A stretch of DNA of 64,000 nucleotides from Flavobacterium sp. KJJ (GCF_000708595.2 NZ_JARP01000001.1:1426001-1490000); one strand, 5' to 3'. Shown: positions 36,399 to 45,804, counted from the stretch's first letter. Translations and numbers: made by a program. Notes: generated from the sequence alone by a model not told the origin.

Positions 36399-38198
36399 AT
36401 GCAAAAACCGTCTTTAGAACTTCAAATTCAAACCTTGCCAGACAATCCTGGCGTGTATCAGTATTACGATAAAGACGACAAAATATTGTATGTTGGAAAA
36501 GCAAAAAATTTAAAAAAAAGAGTTTCCTCCTACTTCAATAAAATTCACGATACGAGAAAAACGAATGTGCTGGTTAGAAAAATTGTAACCATAAAACATA
36601 TTGTCGTTCCTACTGAAACTGATGCGCTTTTACTAGAAAACAATTTAATAAAAACACTGCAGCCACGTTATAATGTTTTGCTTCGTGACGACAAAAGTTA
36701 CCCTTGGATTTGCATTAAAAGAGAACCTTTTTCTAGAATATTTTTGACTAGAAGAATGATCAAAGACGGATCTGAGTATTTTGGCCCGTATACTAATTTC
36801 AAAATGGTTTATACCATTCTCGACTTAATAAAAGAATTATACCCTTTACGAACTTGTACTTATGATTTAAGCGAATCAAATATCAGAGCTGGCAAATTTA
36901 AAGTTTGTTTAGAATACCATATTGGCAATTGCAAAGGTCCTTGTGAAGGTTTAGAACCTTTAGAAAATTATCAAAGACAAGTCGATGCAATTAGAGAAAT
37001 TCTGAAAGGAAATTTTAAAGAAAGCATGAAAGATTTTAAGCGTTTAATGAATCAATATGCGCAGGATCTGCATTTTGAAGAAGCCCAAAAAATCAAAGAA
37101 AAAATAGAAATTCTTGAAAACTATCAATCCAGATCTACAATCGTAAATCCGAAAATTACCAATATTGATGTTTTTTCGATTGTGTCTGATGAAAGTGCCG
37201 CATTTGTCAATTTTTTACAAATTTCTCACGGATCGATTATTCGTTCGCATACTTTAGAAATCAAGAAAAAACTAGACGAAAGCGATGAAGAATTATTAGA
37301 ATTGGCGATTATCGAGCTTCGTGAACGTTTTCAATTATTATCAAAAGAAGTTATTGTTCCGTTTGAAATTGATTTAGGCGAAAATATAAAAACGACTGTT
37401 CCGCAGCTTGGAGATAAAAAACAGATTTTAGATTTGTCTATTCGAAATGCAAAATTTTATAGAATAGAACAACTGAAACAATTGCAGATTGTAGATCCGG
37501 ATCGACACACTAATCGCATTATGGCACAAATGCAGAAAGATTTGCGTTTGCCGGTTGAGCCTCGACATATTGAATGTTTTGACAACTCAAATATACAAGG
37601 AACAAATCCCGTGGCGGCCTGCGTGGTTTTTAAAGATGGAAAAGCAAGCAAGAAAGATTATCGCCATTTTAATGTGAAGACTGTTGAAGGCCCAGATGAT
37701 TTTGCTTCGATGACTGAAATTGTCTATCGCCGTTATAAAAGATTACTAGATGAAAATGAACCTTTGCCACAATTAATTATTATTGATGGAGGAAAAGGGC
37801 AATTATCTGCGGCATTAAAAAGTATTGATGAATTAGGATTACGCGGTAAAATTGCCATTATCGGAATTGCAAAACGACTTGAAGAGTTGTTTTATCCTGG
37901 AGATTCGATTCCGTTATATTTAGACAAAAAGTCTGAAACATTAAAAGTAATTCAGCAATTGCGGAATGAAGCGCACCGTTTTGGAATTACTTTTCACCGC
38001 GACAAACGAAGCAAAGCGGCACTAAATTCCTCGGTTGAAAGCATTCCGGGAATCGGCGAAAAAACAATGATTACATTAATTCAGCATTTTAAAAGTGTTA
38101 AAAGATTAAAATTGGCTACAGAAAAAGAAATATCTGAAGTTATAGGTTTATCACGAGCCAAGAAAATTATTGATTTTTATCATCCTAAAGAAAACTAA
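36399..38198 (+). CDS. uvrC: Excinuclease ABC subunit C
   Basis: 599 residues. Domain order is complete: GIY-YIG nuclease (PGVYQYYDKDDKILYVGKAK, about 17-36), the cysteine-bearing region CLEYHIGNCKGPCEG, the UVR coiled motif QYAQDLHFEEAQKIKEKI, the RNase H-like C-terminal nuclease (ECFDNSNIQG with its catalytic Asp), and helix-hairpin-helix pairs at the end (SIPGIGEKTM, SEVIGLSRAKKI). It makes both incisions in nucleotide excision repair with UvrAB. The next gene starts six bases after its stop. Confidence 0.97.
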   Translation: MQKPSLELQIQTLPDNPGVYQYYDKDDKILYVGKAKNLKKRVSSYFNKIHDTRKTNVLVRKIVTIKHIVVPTETDALLLENNLIKTLQPRYNVLLRDDKSYPWICIKREPFSRIFLTRRMIKDGSEYFGPYTNFKMVYTILDLIKELYPLRTCTYDLSESNIRAGKFKVCLEYHIGNCKGPCEGLEPLENYQRQVDAIREILKGNFKESMKDFKRLMNQYAQDLHFEEAQKIKEKIEILENYQSRSTIVNPKITNIDVFSIVSDESAAFVNFLQISHGSIIRSHTLEIKKKLDESDEELLELAIIELRERFQLLSKEVIVPFEIDLGENIKTTVPQLGDKKQILDLSIRNAKFYRIEQLKQLQIVDPDRHTNRIMAQMQKDLRLPVEPRHIECFDNSNIQGTNPVAACVVFKDGKASKKDYRHFNVKTVEGPDDFASMTEIVYRRYKRLLDENEPLPQLIIIDGGKGQLSAALKSIDELGLRGKIAIIGIAKRLEELFYPGDSIPLYLDKKSETLKVIQQLRNEAHRFGITFHRDKRSKAALNSSVESIPGIGEKTMITLIQHFKSVKRLKLATEKEISEVIGLSRAKKIIDFYHPKEN

Positions 38199-38204
38199 AT
38201 TCAT

Positions 38205-38714
38205 TTGAAAAAGCACATTCTACATATCTTGCTGTTTGTTTTTGGCATTACGTACAGTCAAAATAATATTTCATTTGTGCAAAATGACAAAAGCAAAATT
38301 AAAGTAAGCTATATCAATAATTTTGAGAGTTTAGAAGTAAAAAATATGCATACCGGACAAATACAAATTATAAATAATATTGAAGTTTCGATAACGGAAA
38401 AACCTTCACATTTAGAAATAAACGATTATAACTTTGATGGTTTTACAGATTTTGCTTCGTTTCACACAGATGACGGAATGGGAGTTTATACCATTTATCA
38501 GATTTTTATTTTTAATCCAAAAACAAAAAAATTTGATTCTTTAAAATTTCCATCGAATTTTAGTCCTAAATGCGACATGTTTTGTGATGTTAAAATAGAT
38601 AAAACTAAAAAGACACTAACGTCGAGTTGCAGAGGCGGTGCAAGAAATTATATAGATACTTGGAAATATGACAAGAACAAAAATTTAATACTTTCTAAAA
38701 CAGAATCATATTAA
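38205..38714 (+). CDS. Exported XAC2610-like protein, TTG start
   Basis: 169 residues. The only start that leaves a signal peptide (MKKHILHILLFVFGITYSQ) is the TTG at 38205, six bases after the uvrC stop codon; no ATG is available before the mature part. The core DYNFDGFTDFASFHTDDGMG is an Asp-rich motif like that in XAC2610-type proteins, which resembles a calcium-binding loop. Function unknown. A Cys pair (CDMFCDV) and a later Cys could form disulfides outside the cytoplasm. Probably co-transcribed with uvrC. Confidence 0.68.
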   Translation: MKKHILHILLFVFGITYSQNNISFVQNDKSKIKVSYINNFESLEVKNMHTGQIQIINNIEVSITEKPSHLEINDYNFDGFTDFASFHTDDGMGVYTIYQIFIFNPKTKKFDSLKFPSNFSPKCDMFCDVKIDKTKKTLTSSCRGGARNYIDTWKYDKNKNLILSKTESY

Positions 38715-38774
38715 GATAATATATTAGAAAGCCAAAAAAATTGTCGACTTTTACAAAACCAACTAGTTCACTTT

Positions 38775-41066
38775 ATGCGCCCAAAACAGCTGTCCATTTT
38801 AAATAAGCAATCAAAGTTTTCATTTCCGATGACTATCGGAAATTATTGGACTGTGGGGTTGGCACTTATTTCCATTTTAGTATTCAATCCACAAAACACT
38901 TTTTCGCAAGAAATAAAAAAAGACTCTGTTAAAAGACCAAAAATTGGTTTGGTTTTAAGCGGTGGAGGCGCCAAAGGATTTGCACATATTGGCGTTTTAA
39001 AAGTTTTAGAAGAAGCCGGAATCAAAATTGATTTTATCGGCGGCACAAGTATGGGATCTGTAATTGGCGGTCTTTACGCTTCTGGCTATAATGCTTCTCA
39101 AATTGATTCAATCTTCAAAAAAACCAATTTTGATGAATTAATCAACGATTATATTCCGCGTTCGTCTAAAAACTTTTACGGAAAGAAAAATGATGAATTA
39201 TATGCGATCGTTTTGCCTTTTAGTAATTTTAAAGTTGGGATTCCCGAAGCACTCTCAAAAGGAATGTACAATTATAATTTATTGAGCAGTTTAACTCGAA
39301 ATGTGCGTCACATTCGTGATTTTAATAAATTGCCAACTCCTTTTTTATGCATCGGCACAAATATCGAAACAGGCGAAGAAGTTTTGCTTAACAAAGGAAA
39401 CCTAGTTCAGGCGATGATGGCAAGTGCGGCATTCCCTTCCCTATTTACTCCAGTAGAAATTGATGGAAATTTATTGGTCGACGGTGGCGTAGTAAACAAT
39501 TATCCAATTCAGGAAGTACGAAATCTTGGAGCTGATATTATTATTGGTGTTGATGTTCAGGACGATTTAATGAAAAGAAAAAACCTGAAAAATGCTACCC
39601 GAATTTTGGTTCAGATTACCAATCTGCAATCAATCGATAAAATGAAAAGTAAAATAAAGGACACTGACGTTTATATTAAACCAGATATTCGCGATTTTGG
39701 TGTAATTTCATTTGATAAAGGTGAAGAAATAATCCGAAAAGGAGAAGAAGCTGCTTTTGCAGTTTATGAAAAAATTAAATCACTCGTTAATGAAGATAAT
39801 TTTTATAAAAAACCAAAACTAAAACTCGCTACGGATACTATAGAAATTAAAAAAATAAACAGTGAACTGTTAGACAATTATACTAAAGAATACATTCGAG
39901 GAAAACTGCGTTTTAAACCCGGAAGTACCATTACTTATGATGATCTTAAAACAGGAATAAACAATCTGAATGCTACTCAAAACTTTAGTACCATTTCGTA
40001 TTGCCTTCAGCCTGACGGAAAGCAAGATGATTTAGATCTTGTGTTAAAAGAAAACCCAACTCAGACTTATCTAAAACTGGGCCTGCATTATGACGGACTT
40101 TATAAAAGTGGTATTTTATTGAATCTTACCCATAAAAAAACATTCTTAAAAAATGATGTTACTTCTTTAGATGTTATTTTAGGTGATAATTTTAGATATG
40201 ATTTAAATTATTATGTTGAAAACGGATTTAATATCAGTTTTGGATTTCGTTCTCGACTAAATCAATTCAACCGAAATGTTACGACAAGCATTAGTAATTT
40301 AGAAACACAAAATCCAAACGTAAATTTGATAAATGTTGACTTTTTAGACCTCACAAATCAAGCTTATTTTCAAACTATTTTTGTGCAGAAGTTTTTAATG
40401 GGCGGCGGTTTAGAATACAAATATTTGAAAATAAATTCGCCAACGCTCTCTAATGATGAAAACATAATTGACAAAAGTAATTATATGAGTGTCTTTGGGT
40501 ATTTAAAATATGACTCTTTCGACAACAAAAGCTTTCCGCATTCAGGATTGTATTTTTCATCTGATTTACAAACTTATTTAGCGTCATCAGATTATACAAA
40601 TAAGTTTAAGCCTTTTTCAATCGCTAAAGCCGAAGTTGCTTTTGCCAAAACATTATTTAGAAGAGCTACAGTAAAAATTGGAGCAGATGCCGGATTTAAT
40701 ATTGGCAGCGACAGTGTTCCGTTTTTCAATTTTATTCTCGGCGGTTATGGCTACAGCAAAATCAATAATTTCAATTATTTCTACGGATATGATTTTCTAA
40801 GTATTGCTGGAAACAGCTATATAAAATCAACAATTACTTTAGATTATGAAATTTTCAAAAAAAATCACGTGAATTTTTCTGCAAATTACGCCAATTTAGG
40901 TGATGATATTTTTGGTACTGTCGATTGGATCTCAATGCCCAAATATTCTGGGTACGCAGTAGGCTACGGATTAGAAACTATTATTGGTCCAATTGAAATC
41001 AAACAATCATGGTCTCCAGAAATGTCAAAAAGTTTTACTTGGTTTAGTATCGGATTTTTATTTTAA
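38775..41066 (+). CDS. Patatin-like phospholipase with surface-antigen beta-barrel
   Basis: 763 residues. The patatin domain (about 56-310) has the oxyanion loop GGGAKG (63-68), the nucleophile Ser92 in GTSMG, and the catalytic Asp in LLVDGGVVNN. A POTRA-like segment follows (about 365-430: LRFKPGSTITYDDLKTGINN), then a BamA/TamA-like barrel to the C-terminal phenylalanine (SKSFTWFSIGFLF). This matches PlpD-type, type Vd-like or RssA-like fused phospholipases of the outer membrane. A second ATG at 38829 would give a cleaner signal peptide (MTIGNYWTVGLALISILVF) and is a serious alternative start. Expected activity: phospholipase A on membrane lipids. Confidence 0.88.
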   Translation: MRPKQLSILNKQSKFSFPMTIGNYWTVGLALISILVFNPQNTFSQEIKKDSVKRPKIGLVLSGGGAKGFAHIGVLKVLEEAGIKIDFIGGTSMGSVIGGLYASGYNASQIDSIFKKTNFDELINDYIPRSSKNFYGKKNDELYAIVLPFSNFKVGIPEALSKGMYNYNLLSSLTRNVRHIRDFNKLPTPFLCIGTNIETGEEVLLNKGNLVQAMMASAAFPSLFTPVEIDGNLLVDGGVVNNYPIQEVRNLGADIIIGVDVQDDLMKRKNLKNATRILVQITNLQSIDKMKSKIKDTDVYIKPDIRDFGVISFDKGEEIIRKGEEAAFAVYEKIKSLVNEDNFYKKPKLKLATDTIEIKKINSELLDNYTKEYIRGKLRFKPGSTITYDDLKTGINNLNATQNFSTISYCLQPDGKQDDLDLVLKENPTQTYLKLGLHYDGLYKSGILLNLTHKKTFLKNDVTSLDVILGDNFRYDLNYYVENGFNISFGFRSRLNQFNRNVTTSISNLETQNPNVNLINVDFLDLTNQAYFQTIFVQKFLMGGGLEYKYLKINSPTLSNDENIIDKSNYMSVFGYLKYDSFDNKSFPHSGLYFSSDLQTYLASSDYTNKFKPFSIAKAEVAFAKTLFRRATVKIGADAGFNIGSDSVPFFNFILGGYGYSKINNFNYFYGYDFLSIAGNSYIKSTITLDYEIFKKNHVNFSANYANLGDDIFGTVDWISMPKYSGYAVGYGLETIIGPIEIKQSWSPEMSKSFTWFSIGFLF

Positions 41067-41106
41067 TTTGTAATTTAAATCAATAAAAATTACGACATTT
41101 GTTATA

Positions 41107-41172
41107 ATGAAAACAAAATGGACAGGTTTATTAGAATATCTTCAATTCCTTATCAAGAGAAATCCTGAGTAA
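41107..41172 (+). CDS. Possible 21-residue leader ORF before hmgA
   Basis: ATG at 41107 to TAA at 41170 gives MKTKWTGLLEYLQFLIKRNP plus one Glu. It lies in the 216-base spacer between the patatin gene and hmgA, with a purine-rich context. I do not recognise it and there is no second support; it may be chance. Confidence 0.2.
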   Translation: MKTKWTGLLEYLQFLIKRNPE

Positions 41173-41190
41173 AACCGATCGAATTGAGAT

Positions 41191-41282
41191 GATTAGTCAA
41201 TTAGAAAATTGAGCTGATTATCTGTTCACACAATTCAAATTTTTCGAATTATCTAATTTACAAATTATCTAATTGAAAAGCC
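41191..41282. repeat. Word-repeat inverted repeat upstream of hmgA
   Basis: CAATTAGAAAATT (41198-41210) pairs with 41263-41275 at 12 of 13 positions. AATTATCTAATT words occur twice in the right half. It ends at the hmgA start codon. Confidence 0.7.
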
Positions 41283-42440
41283 ATGCCATTATATCATAAA
41301 CTCGGAGACTTTCCACAAAAAAGACACACTCAATTTGAAAAACCTAACGGTGGTTTTTACTACGAACAATTGTTTGGAACTGAAGGTTTTCACGGACATT
41401 CATCATTATCATATCATGTTCATAGACCAACACAGGTTAAAGAAATTTTAAACTCTTATTCGGTTGAACCAAAAATTGCAATCGGAAAAAACATAAAATC
41501 ATTACTTTTTAAAGGTTTTGAATTAAAGCCTGAAAATGATTTTCTGGACAGCCGAAAAGCTATGTTAGTCAATAAAGACTGCATTATTGGTTTGGCTGCG
41601 CCGAAAGAATCGCTTCGAAATTATTTCTACAAAAATGCCGATGCCGATGAAATGCTTTTCATCCATAAAGGAAAAGGAAAATTAAGAACCATGTTAGGAA
41701 ATATTCCGTTTGAATATGGCGATTATTTGATTATTCCGAGAGGCATTATTTATCAAATTGAATTCGAAACCGAAGAAAACCGACTTTTTTATGTCGAATC
41801 ATATTCTCCATTTTACACTCCAAAACGTTATAAAAACCAATCGGGTCAGCATTTAGAACATTCTCCTTTTTGTGAGCGTGATTTTATTTTGCCAAGTGAA
41901 TTGGAAACGCACGACGAAAAAGGTGATTTTTTAATTAAAATCAAAAAAGAAGGCATGATTCACGAAGTGGTTTATGCAACACATCCTTTTGACGTTGTCG
42001 GCTGGGACGGATATAATTTCCCATACGGATTCTCCATTCACAATTTCGAACCTATAACTGGGCGTGTTCACCAACCGCCACCAGTACATCAAACTTTTGA
42101 AACGGCTACTTTTGTCGTTTGTTCTTTCTGTCCAAGACTTTACGATTATCATCCGAAAGCAATTCCGGCGCCATACAATCACAGCAATATAGATTCAGAC
42201 GAAGTACTATATTATGTCGATGGCGATTTTATGAGCCGTAATAATATTGAGCAGGGTCATATCACTTTACACCCAAAAGGAATTCCACACGGTCCGGCGC
42301 CAGGCGCGATGGAACGCAGTATTGGCCACAAAGAAACTCAGGAATTAGCTGTTATGGTTGATACTTTCAGACCCTTAATGGTTACAGAAGAAGCTATGGG
42401 ATTAGATGATGGTCAGTATTATAAATCCTGGACGGAGTAA
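41283..42440 (+). CDS. hmgA: Homogentisate 1,2-dioxygenase
   Basis: 385 residues, shorter than the ~440-residue animal and proteobacterial enzymes but usual for Bacteroidota. The family core is visible: FEYGDYLIIPRGIIYQIE in the cupin part, PPPVHQTFETATFVVCSFCP, NHSNIDSDEVLYYVDGDFM with Fe-binding His and Glu, and HPKGIPHGPAPGAMERSIG. It opens the ring of homogentisate to maleylacetoacetate in tyrosine and phenylalanine breakdown. hppD, the enzyme that makes homogentisate, lies 170 bases downstream. The spacer between them holds the perfect 33-bp inverted repeat. Confidence 0.93.
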   Translation: MPLYHKLGDFPQKRHTQFEKPNGGFYYEQLFGTEGFHGHSSLSYHVHRPTQVKEILNSYSVEPKIAIGKNIKSLLFKGFELKPENDFLDSRKAMLVNKDCIIGLAAPKESLRNYFYKNADADEMLFIHKGKGKLRTMLGNIPFEYGDYLIIPRGIIYQIEFETEENRLFYVESYSPFYTPKRYKNQSGQHLEHSPFCERDFILPSELETHDEKGDFLIKIKKEGMIHEVVYATHPFDVVGWDGYNFPYGFSIHNFEPITGRVHQPPPVHQTFETATFVVCSFCPRLYDYHPKAIPAPYNHSNIDSDEVLYYVDGDFMSRNNIEQGHITLHPKGIPHGPAPGAMERSIGHKETQELAVMVDTFRPLMVTEEAMGLDDGQYYKSWTE

Positions 42441-42449
42441 CTAATCGAA

Positions 42450-42541
42450 TTTAACCGCAAAGTTCGCAAAGATTTTACGCAAAGAGCGCTATAATTACTT
42501 TGCGAACCTTGCGTAAAATCTTTGCGAACTTTGCGGTTAAA
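42450..42541. repeat. Perfect 33-bp inverted repeat between hmgA and hppD
   Basis: Arms 42450-42482 and 42509-42541 are exact reverse complements, with a 26-base loop. The arms are made of the word GCAAAG/CTTTGCG, and the loop carries a further CTTTGCGAACC copy. A closely related word builds the repeat at 59019-59086. RNA from this stretch would form one of the strongest hairpins of the window. Confidence 0.95.
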
Positions 42542-42610
42542 AAAACAAAATCTTAAATCAACACTTCGGTTTTTCAAATAAACGATTAACCGATTAAACA
42601 AATAAACATC

Positions 42611-43771
42611 ATGTCAAAAGAAGTAAAATCAGTAGAATACGGATTAGAGAAAATATTTGAAGGAGCACAAGATTTCCTTCCATTATTAGGAACAGATTAT
42701 GTAGAATTTTATGTAGGGAATGCAAAACAATCTGCACATTATTACAAAACAGCTTTTGGATATCAGTCATTAGCTTACGCCGGATTAGAAACCGGAGTAA
42801 AAGACAAAGCATCTTATGTTTTGAAACAGGACAAAATCAGAATTGTTTTGACAACGCCATTAACGCAAGATTCTCCAATTCATGCACATCTCCAAAAACA
42901 TGGAGACGGAGTAAAAGTTGCGGCGCTTTGGGTAGAAGATGCCAGAAGTGCTTACGAAGAAACTATGAAACGCGGTGCCAGATCTTTTATGGAACCAACT
43001 GTTGAATCAGATGAATTTGGAGAAGTTGTTCGTTCCGGAATTTATACTTACGGAGAAACAGTTCATGTTTTTGTAGAAAGAAAAAACTACAATGGCGTGT
43101 TCTTGCCAGGTTACAAAGAATGGAAATCTGATTACAATCCAGAACCAACCGGATTGAAATATATTGATCACATGGTTGGAAATGTGGGCTGGAACGAAAT
43201 GAACACTTGGGTAAAATTTTACGAAGAAGTTATGGGATTCGTGAACTTCTTATCTTTTGATGACAAACAAATTACCACAGAATACTCTGCATTGATGAGT
43301 AAAGTAATGTCTAACGGAAACGGCAGAATTAAATTCCCAATTAACGAACCTGCAGAAGGAAAGAAAAAATCACAGATTGAAGAATATTTAGATTTCTACG
43401 GCGGCCCTGGAATTCAGCACATTGCAATTGCTACAGATGATATTATTAAAACAGTATCTCAACTAAGAGCACGCGGCGTTGAGTTTTTATCAGCTCCTCC
43501 TCATACTTATTACCAAGCAATCCCTGAAAGATTAGGTGTTCATATGGACATGATGAAAGAAGATATCAACGAAATTGAAAAATTAGCGATCATGGTCGAT
43601 GCCGATGAAGATGGTTATCTGTTACAAATATTTACAAAGCCGGTTCAAGACAGACCGACGCTTTTCTTCGAAATTATTCAAAGAATGGGGGCAAAAGGAT
43701 TCGGTGCAGGGAACTTTAAAGCCCTTTTTGAGTCAATTGAGAGAGAGCAAGAATTGAGAGGAACTTTGTAA
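42611..43771 (+). CDS. hppD: 4-Hydroxyphenylpyruvate dioxygenase
   Basis: 386 residues in two vicinal-oxygen-chelate halves. The iron ligands are expected in YIDHMVGNV (His), QHIAIATDDI (His) and TLFFEIIQRMG (Glu). The C-terminal gate helix FGAGNFKALFESIEREQELR is the strongest mark of HPPD against other VOC enzymes. It converts 4-hydroxyphenylpyruvate to homogentisate in tyrosine catabolism. It is probably in one operon with hmgA, though the very large hairpin in between could reduce read-through. Confidence 0.96.
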   Translation: MSKEVKSVEYGLEKIFEGAQDFLPLLGTDYVEFYVGNAKQSAHYYKTAFGYQSLAYAGLETGVKDKASYVLKQDKIRIVLTTPLTQDSPIHAHLQKHGDGVKVAALWVEDARSAYEETMKRGARSFMEPTVESDEFGEVVRSGIYTYGETVHVFVERKNYNGVFLPGYKEWKSDYNPEPTGLKYIDHMVGNVGWNEMNTWVKFYEEVMGFVNFLSFDDKQITTEYSALMSKVMSNGNGRIKFPINEPAEGKKKSQIEEYLDFYGGPGIQHIAIATDDIIKTVSQLRARGVEFLSAPPHTYYQAIPERLGVHMDMMKEDINEIEKLAIMVDADEDGYLLQIFTKPVQDRPTLFFEIIQRMGAKGFGAGNFKALFESIEREQELRGTL

Positions 43772-43888
43772 AATCGCAATATTTTTACATTATATAGAAA
43801 AATTCGCTATAAAACGATGCTTTTTATGCAAATGTTATGTTAAACTTGCCTTTTGCTATTTCTTTTTTGAACTTTCTGCATATCTTTG

Positions 43889-44004
43889 CACTCGCAAATC
43901 AAGAAGGGGTGGTTTCCTTCTGAATTGATATAAATTTCATAATTTATAGTTTTTTGGTTAGTTAATAGCATAAAAACTCAGTCATTCCTTGACTGAGTTT
44001 TTTT
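43889..44004 (+). ncRNA. Candidate small RNA with three hairpins and intrinsic terminator
   Basis: A perfect -7 box TATCTTTG (43881-43888) is followed by about 110 non-coding bases that end in a clear terminator. Hairpin 1: ATCAA/TTGAT (43898-43902 with 43925-43929) enclosing GAAGG/CCTTC (43903-43907 with 43916-43920). Hairpin 2: ATAAATT-TCAT-AATTTAT (43930-43947), perfect. Hairpin 3 is the terminator, AAACTCAGTC/GACTGAGTTT (43974-43983 with 43991-44000) plus a T-run to 44004. The best TTG for a -33 box (43853-43855) is 25 bases from the -7 box, a little far. It could instead be a leader of the DUF3108 gene, but that gene has its own promoter after the terminator. No known family is recognised; Rfam Flavo-1 should be tested. 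Confidence 0.55.
43972..44004 (+). terminator. Intrinsic terminator of the candidate small RNA
   Basis: 10-bp perfect stem with a 7-base loop (ATTCCTT) and seven T. It could also end the hmgA-hppD transcript, 200 bases after hppD. Confidence 0.92.
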
Positions 44005-44015
44005 GTTTCGGTACA

Positions 44016-44047
44016 TTTGGAATAGAATTTGCATTTAATTATCTTTA
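44016..44047 (+). promoter_or_regulatory. Promoter of the DUF3108 gene
   Basis: TTTG (44016-44019), 20-base spacer, TATCTTTA (44040-44047), one base off the TAnnTTTG box. It lies just after the terminator and 23 bases before the start at 44071. Confidence 0.5.
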
Positions 44048-44070
44048 TAATGAAATGTAAAAATTGTACT

Positions 44071-44841
44071 ATGAAAAAGCTAGTTCTCATCATATTAATT
44101 CTCACCTCACTTGCTTTTGATACCCAAAAAGAAGATGCATTTGGAACAGGTGAATACTTTAAGTTCCGAATTCACTACGGAATTGTAAACGCAGGTTACG
44201 CTACACTCGAAATAAAAGACGCCACCATAAACAATAAAAAAGTGCATCATGCTATTGGTAAAGGTTATACAACCGGAATGTCAAAATTTTTCTTCAAAGT
44301 AGAAGATTTATATGAAAGTTATTTTGACAAAGAAACAGGAAGTCCATATCGCTACATCAGAAAAATAGATGAAGGAGGCTACACAAAAAATCAGGAAGGT
44401 ATTTTTAATCAGGCCGAAAATAGAGTTTTGGTAAAAGATTATAAGCGAAAATCAGAAAAAACAATTATTATTACTGATAATGTGCAAGATATAATTTCGT
44501 CTTTTTACTATTTGCGAAATCACCCAAATATAGACAAACTTAAATCAGGAGACGCCATTACAATTGATATGTTTTTTGATGAAGAAATCACAAAATTTAA
44601 GTTAAAATATATAGGCCGTCAAGATATTACGACTAAATTTGGAACCGTTTCTACCATGGTATTTAAACCTTTGGTACAAACAGGAAGAGTTTTTAAAGAA
44701 AAAGAAAGCGTAACACTCTGGATCACAGATGACGACAATAAAGTTCCAGTCAGAATAAAAGCAGATCTTGCCGTTGGATCACTTAAAGCGGATCTTGACG
44801 AATATAAAGGATTAAAAAATCCATTTAAAGTAAAAAAATAA
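44071..44841 (+). CDS. DUF3108 domain exported protein
   Basis: 256 residues from the ATG at 44071, which gives a signal peptide (MKKLVLIILILTSLAFD); the earlier in-frame ATGs at 44029 and 44050 lie in or before the promoter. The DUF3108 signature is FRIHYGIVNAGYATLEIKD near the N-terminus and RVFKEKESVTLWITDDDNKV with PVRIKADLAVGSLKADL near the end. Family members are periplasmic or lipoprotein-like beta-rich proteins without a known activity. The stop codon overlaps the start of the tryptophan dioxygenase gene by one base (TAATG). Confidence 0.83.
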   Translation: MKKLVLIILILTSLAFDTQKEDAFGTGEYFKFRIHYGIVNAGYATLEIKDATINNKKVHHAIGKGYTTGMSKFFFKVEDLYESYFDKETGSPYRYIRKIDEGGYTKNQEGIFNQAENRVLVKDYKRKSEKTIIITDNVQDIISSFYYLRNHPNIDKLKSGDAITIDMFFDEEITKFKLKYIGRQDITTKFGTVSTMVFKPLVQTGRVFKEKESVTLWITDDDNKVPVRIKADLAVGSLKADLDEYKGLKNPFKVKK

Positions 44842-45782
44842 TGAACCTTACTGATCATTCAGAATCAATTTTAAAAGAAATTGACCAAAAATTTCAAGCA
44901 ATAAATCAAAAAACTGATGTTCAGTTAGAAGGATTACTTTGGTCTAAACCAATTACGTATTGGGATTATATTCAGACAGATGCTCTTTTAAGCTTACAAG
45001 TACAACGCACTACACTTCCTGACGAAATGGTTTTTATCATGTACCATCAGGTAAATGAATTGATCTTTAAAATGATTTTATGGGAAATAGATCAAATTGC
45101 AGAAACTCAAAACATTCAAGTCGATTTTTTCAGCGAAAGATTATCTAGAATTACACGCTATTTTGACATGCTTACCAATTCGTTCAGTATTATGGAAAAC
45201 GGAATGGAAGTGGATCAGTACATGAAATTCAGAAATACATTGACTCCCGCAAGCGGTTTTCAGAGTGCGCAATATCGTTTAATTGAATTTGCTTCGACAG
45301 ATGTTATCAATTTAACAGACCGCCGCTACAAAGACAACTTTGATGAAAATACTGATTTAGAAATAAGTTTCGAACATTTATACTGGCAAGCTGCAGGAAA
45401 AGATTATCAAACAGGCGAAAAATCATATTTGCTTCAGGAATTCGAAAAGAAATATAAAGGTCATTTTTTAAGACAAATGTCTGAGTTTAAGACAAAGAAT
45501 ATTTGGCAAAAATTTACGCAACTGCCTGAACAAGATCAGCAAAACCAAGAATTAATTCAGGCAATGCGCCATTATGATAAAACTGTAAATATCACCTGGG
45601 TTATGCAACACCTTAATACTGCTAGAAAGTACATTCTAGAAAGCGGAAAAGGCAATGGCGAAGCAACCGGAGGAAGTGACTGGCAAAAATATATGCATCC
45701 AAAATACCAAAGACGCATCTTTTTTCCTAAATTGTGGACCGAAGAAGAATTGTCCAATTGGGGAAATGAAACCACTGCTTAA
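44841..45782 (+). CDS. Tryptophan 2,3-dioxygenase family protein
   Basis: 313 residues. The TDO signature MVFIMYHQVNELIFKMILWE (about 57-76) holds the active-site His in the distal heme pocket, and RITRYFDMLTNSFSIM and FRNTLTPASGFQSAQYRLIE are family-typical; SGFQS matches the conserved substrate loop. The predicted reaction opens the indole ring of tryptophan to N-formylkynurenine. No other kynurenine-pathway gene is in the window, but the tyrosine genes hmgA and hppD are near, so this is an aromatic amino acid catabolism region. Coupled by overlap to DUF3108 and followed at 22 bases by the M23 peptidase. Confidence 0.88.
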   Translation: MNLTDHSESILKEIDQKFQAINQKTDVQLEGLLWSKPITYWDYIQTDALLSLQVQRTTLPDEMVFIMYHQVNELIFKMILWEIDQIAETQNIQVDFFSERLSRITRYFDMLTNSFSIMENGMEVDQYMKFRNTLTPASGFQSAQYRLIEFASTDVINLTDRRYKDNFDENTDLEISFEHLYWQAAGKDYQTGEKSYLLQEFEKKYKGHFLRQMSEFKTKNIWQKFTQLPEQDQQNQELIQAMRHYDKTVNITWVMQHLNTARKYILESGKGNGEATGGSDWQKYMHPKYQRRIFFPKLWTEEELSNWGNETTA

Positions 45783-45804
45783 TTTCCCAAAAAAAATTAA
45801 AAGT

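Larger units (their letters stand above)
43772..44070. other. 299-base spacer holding a candidate small RNA and a promoter
   Basis: No protein frame. 43772-43880 shows nothing clear. 43881-44004 is the candidate small RNA unit. 44016-44047 is the promoter of the DUF3108 gene. Confidence 0.7.
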
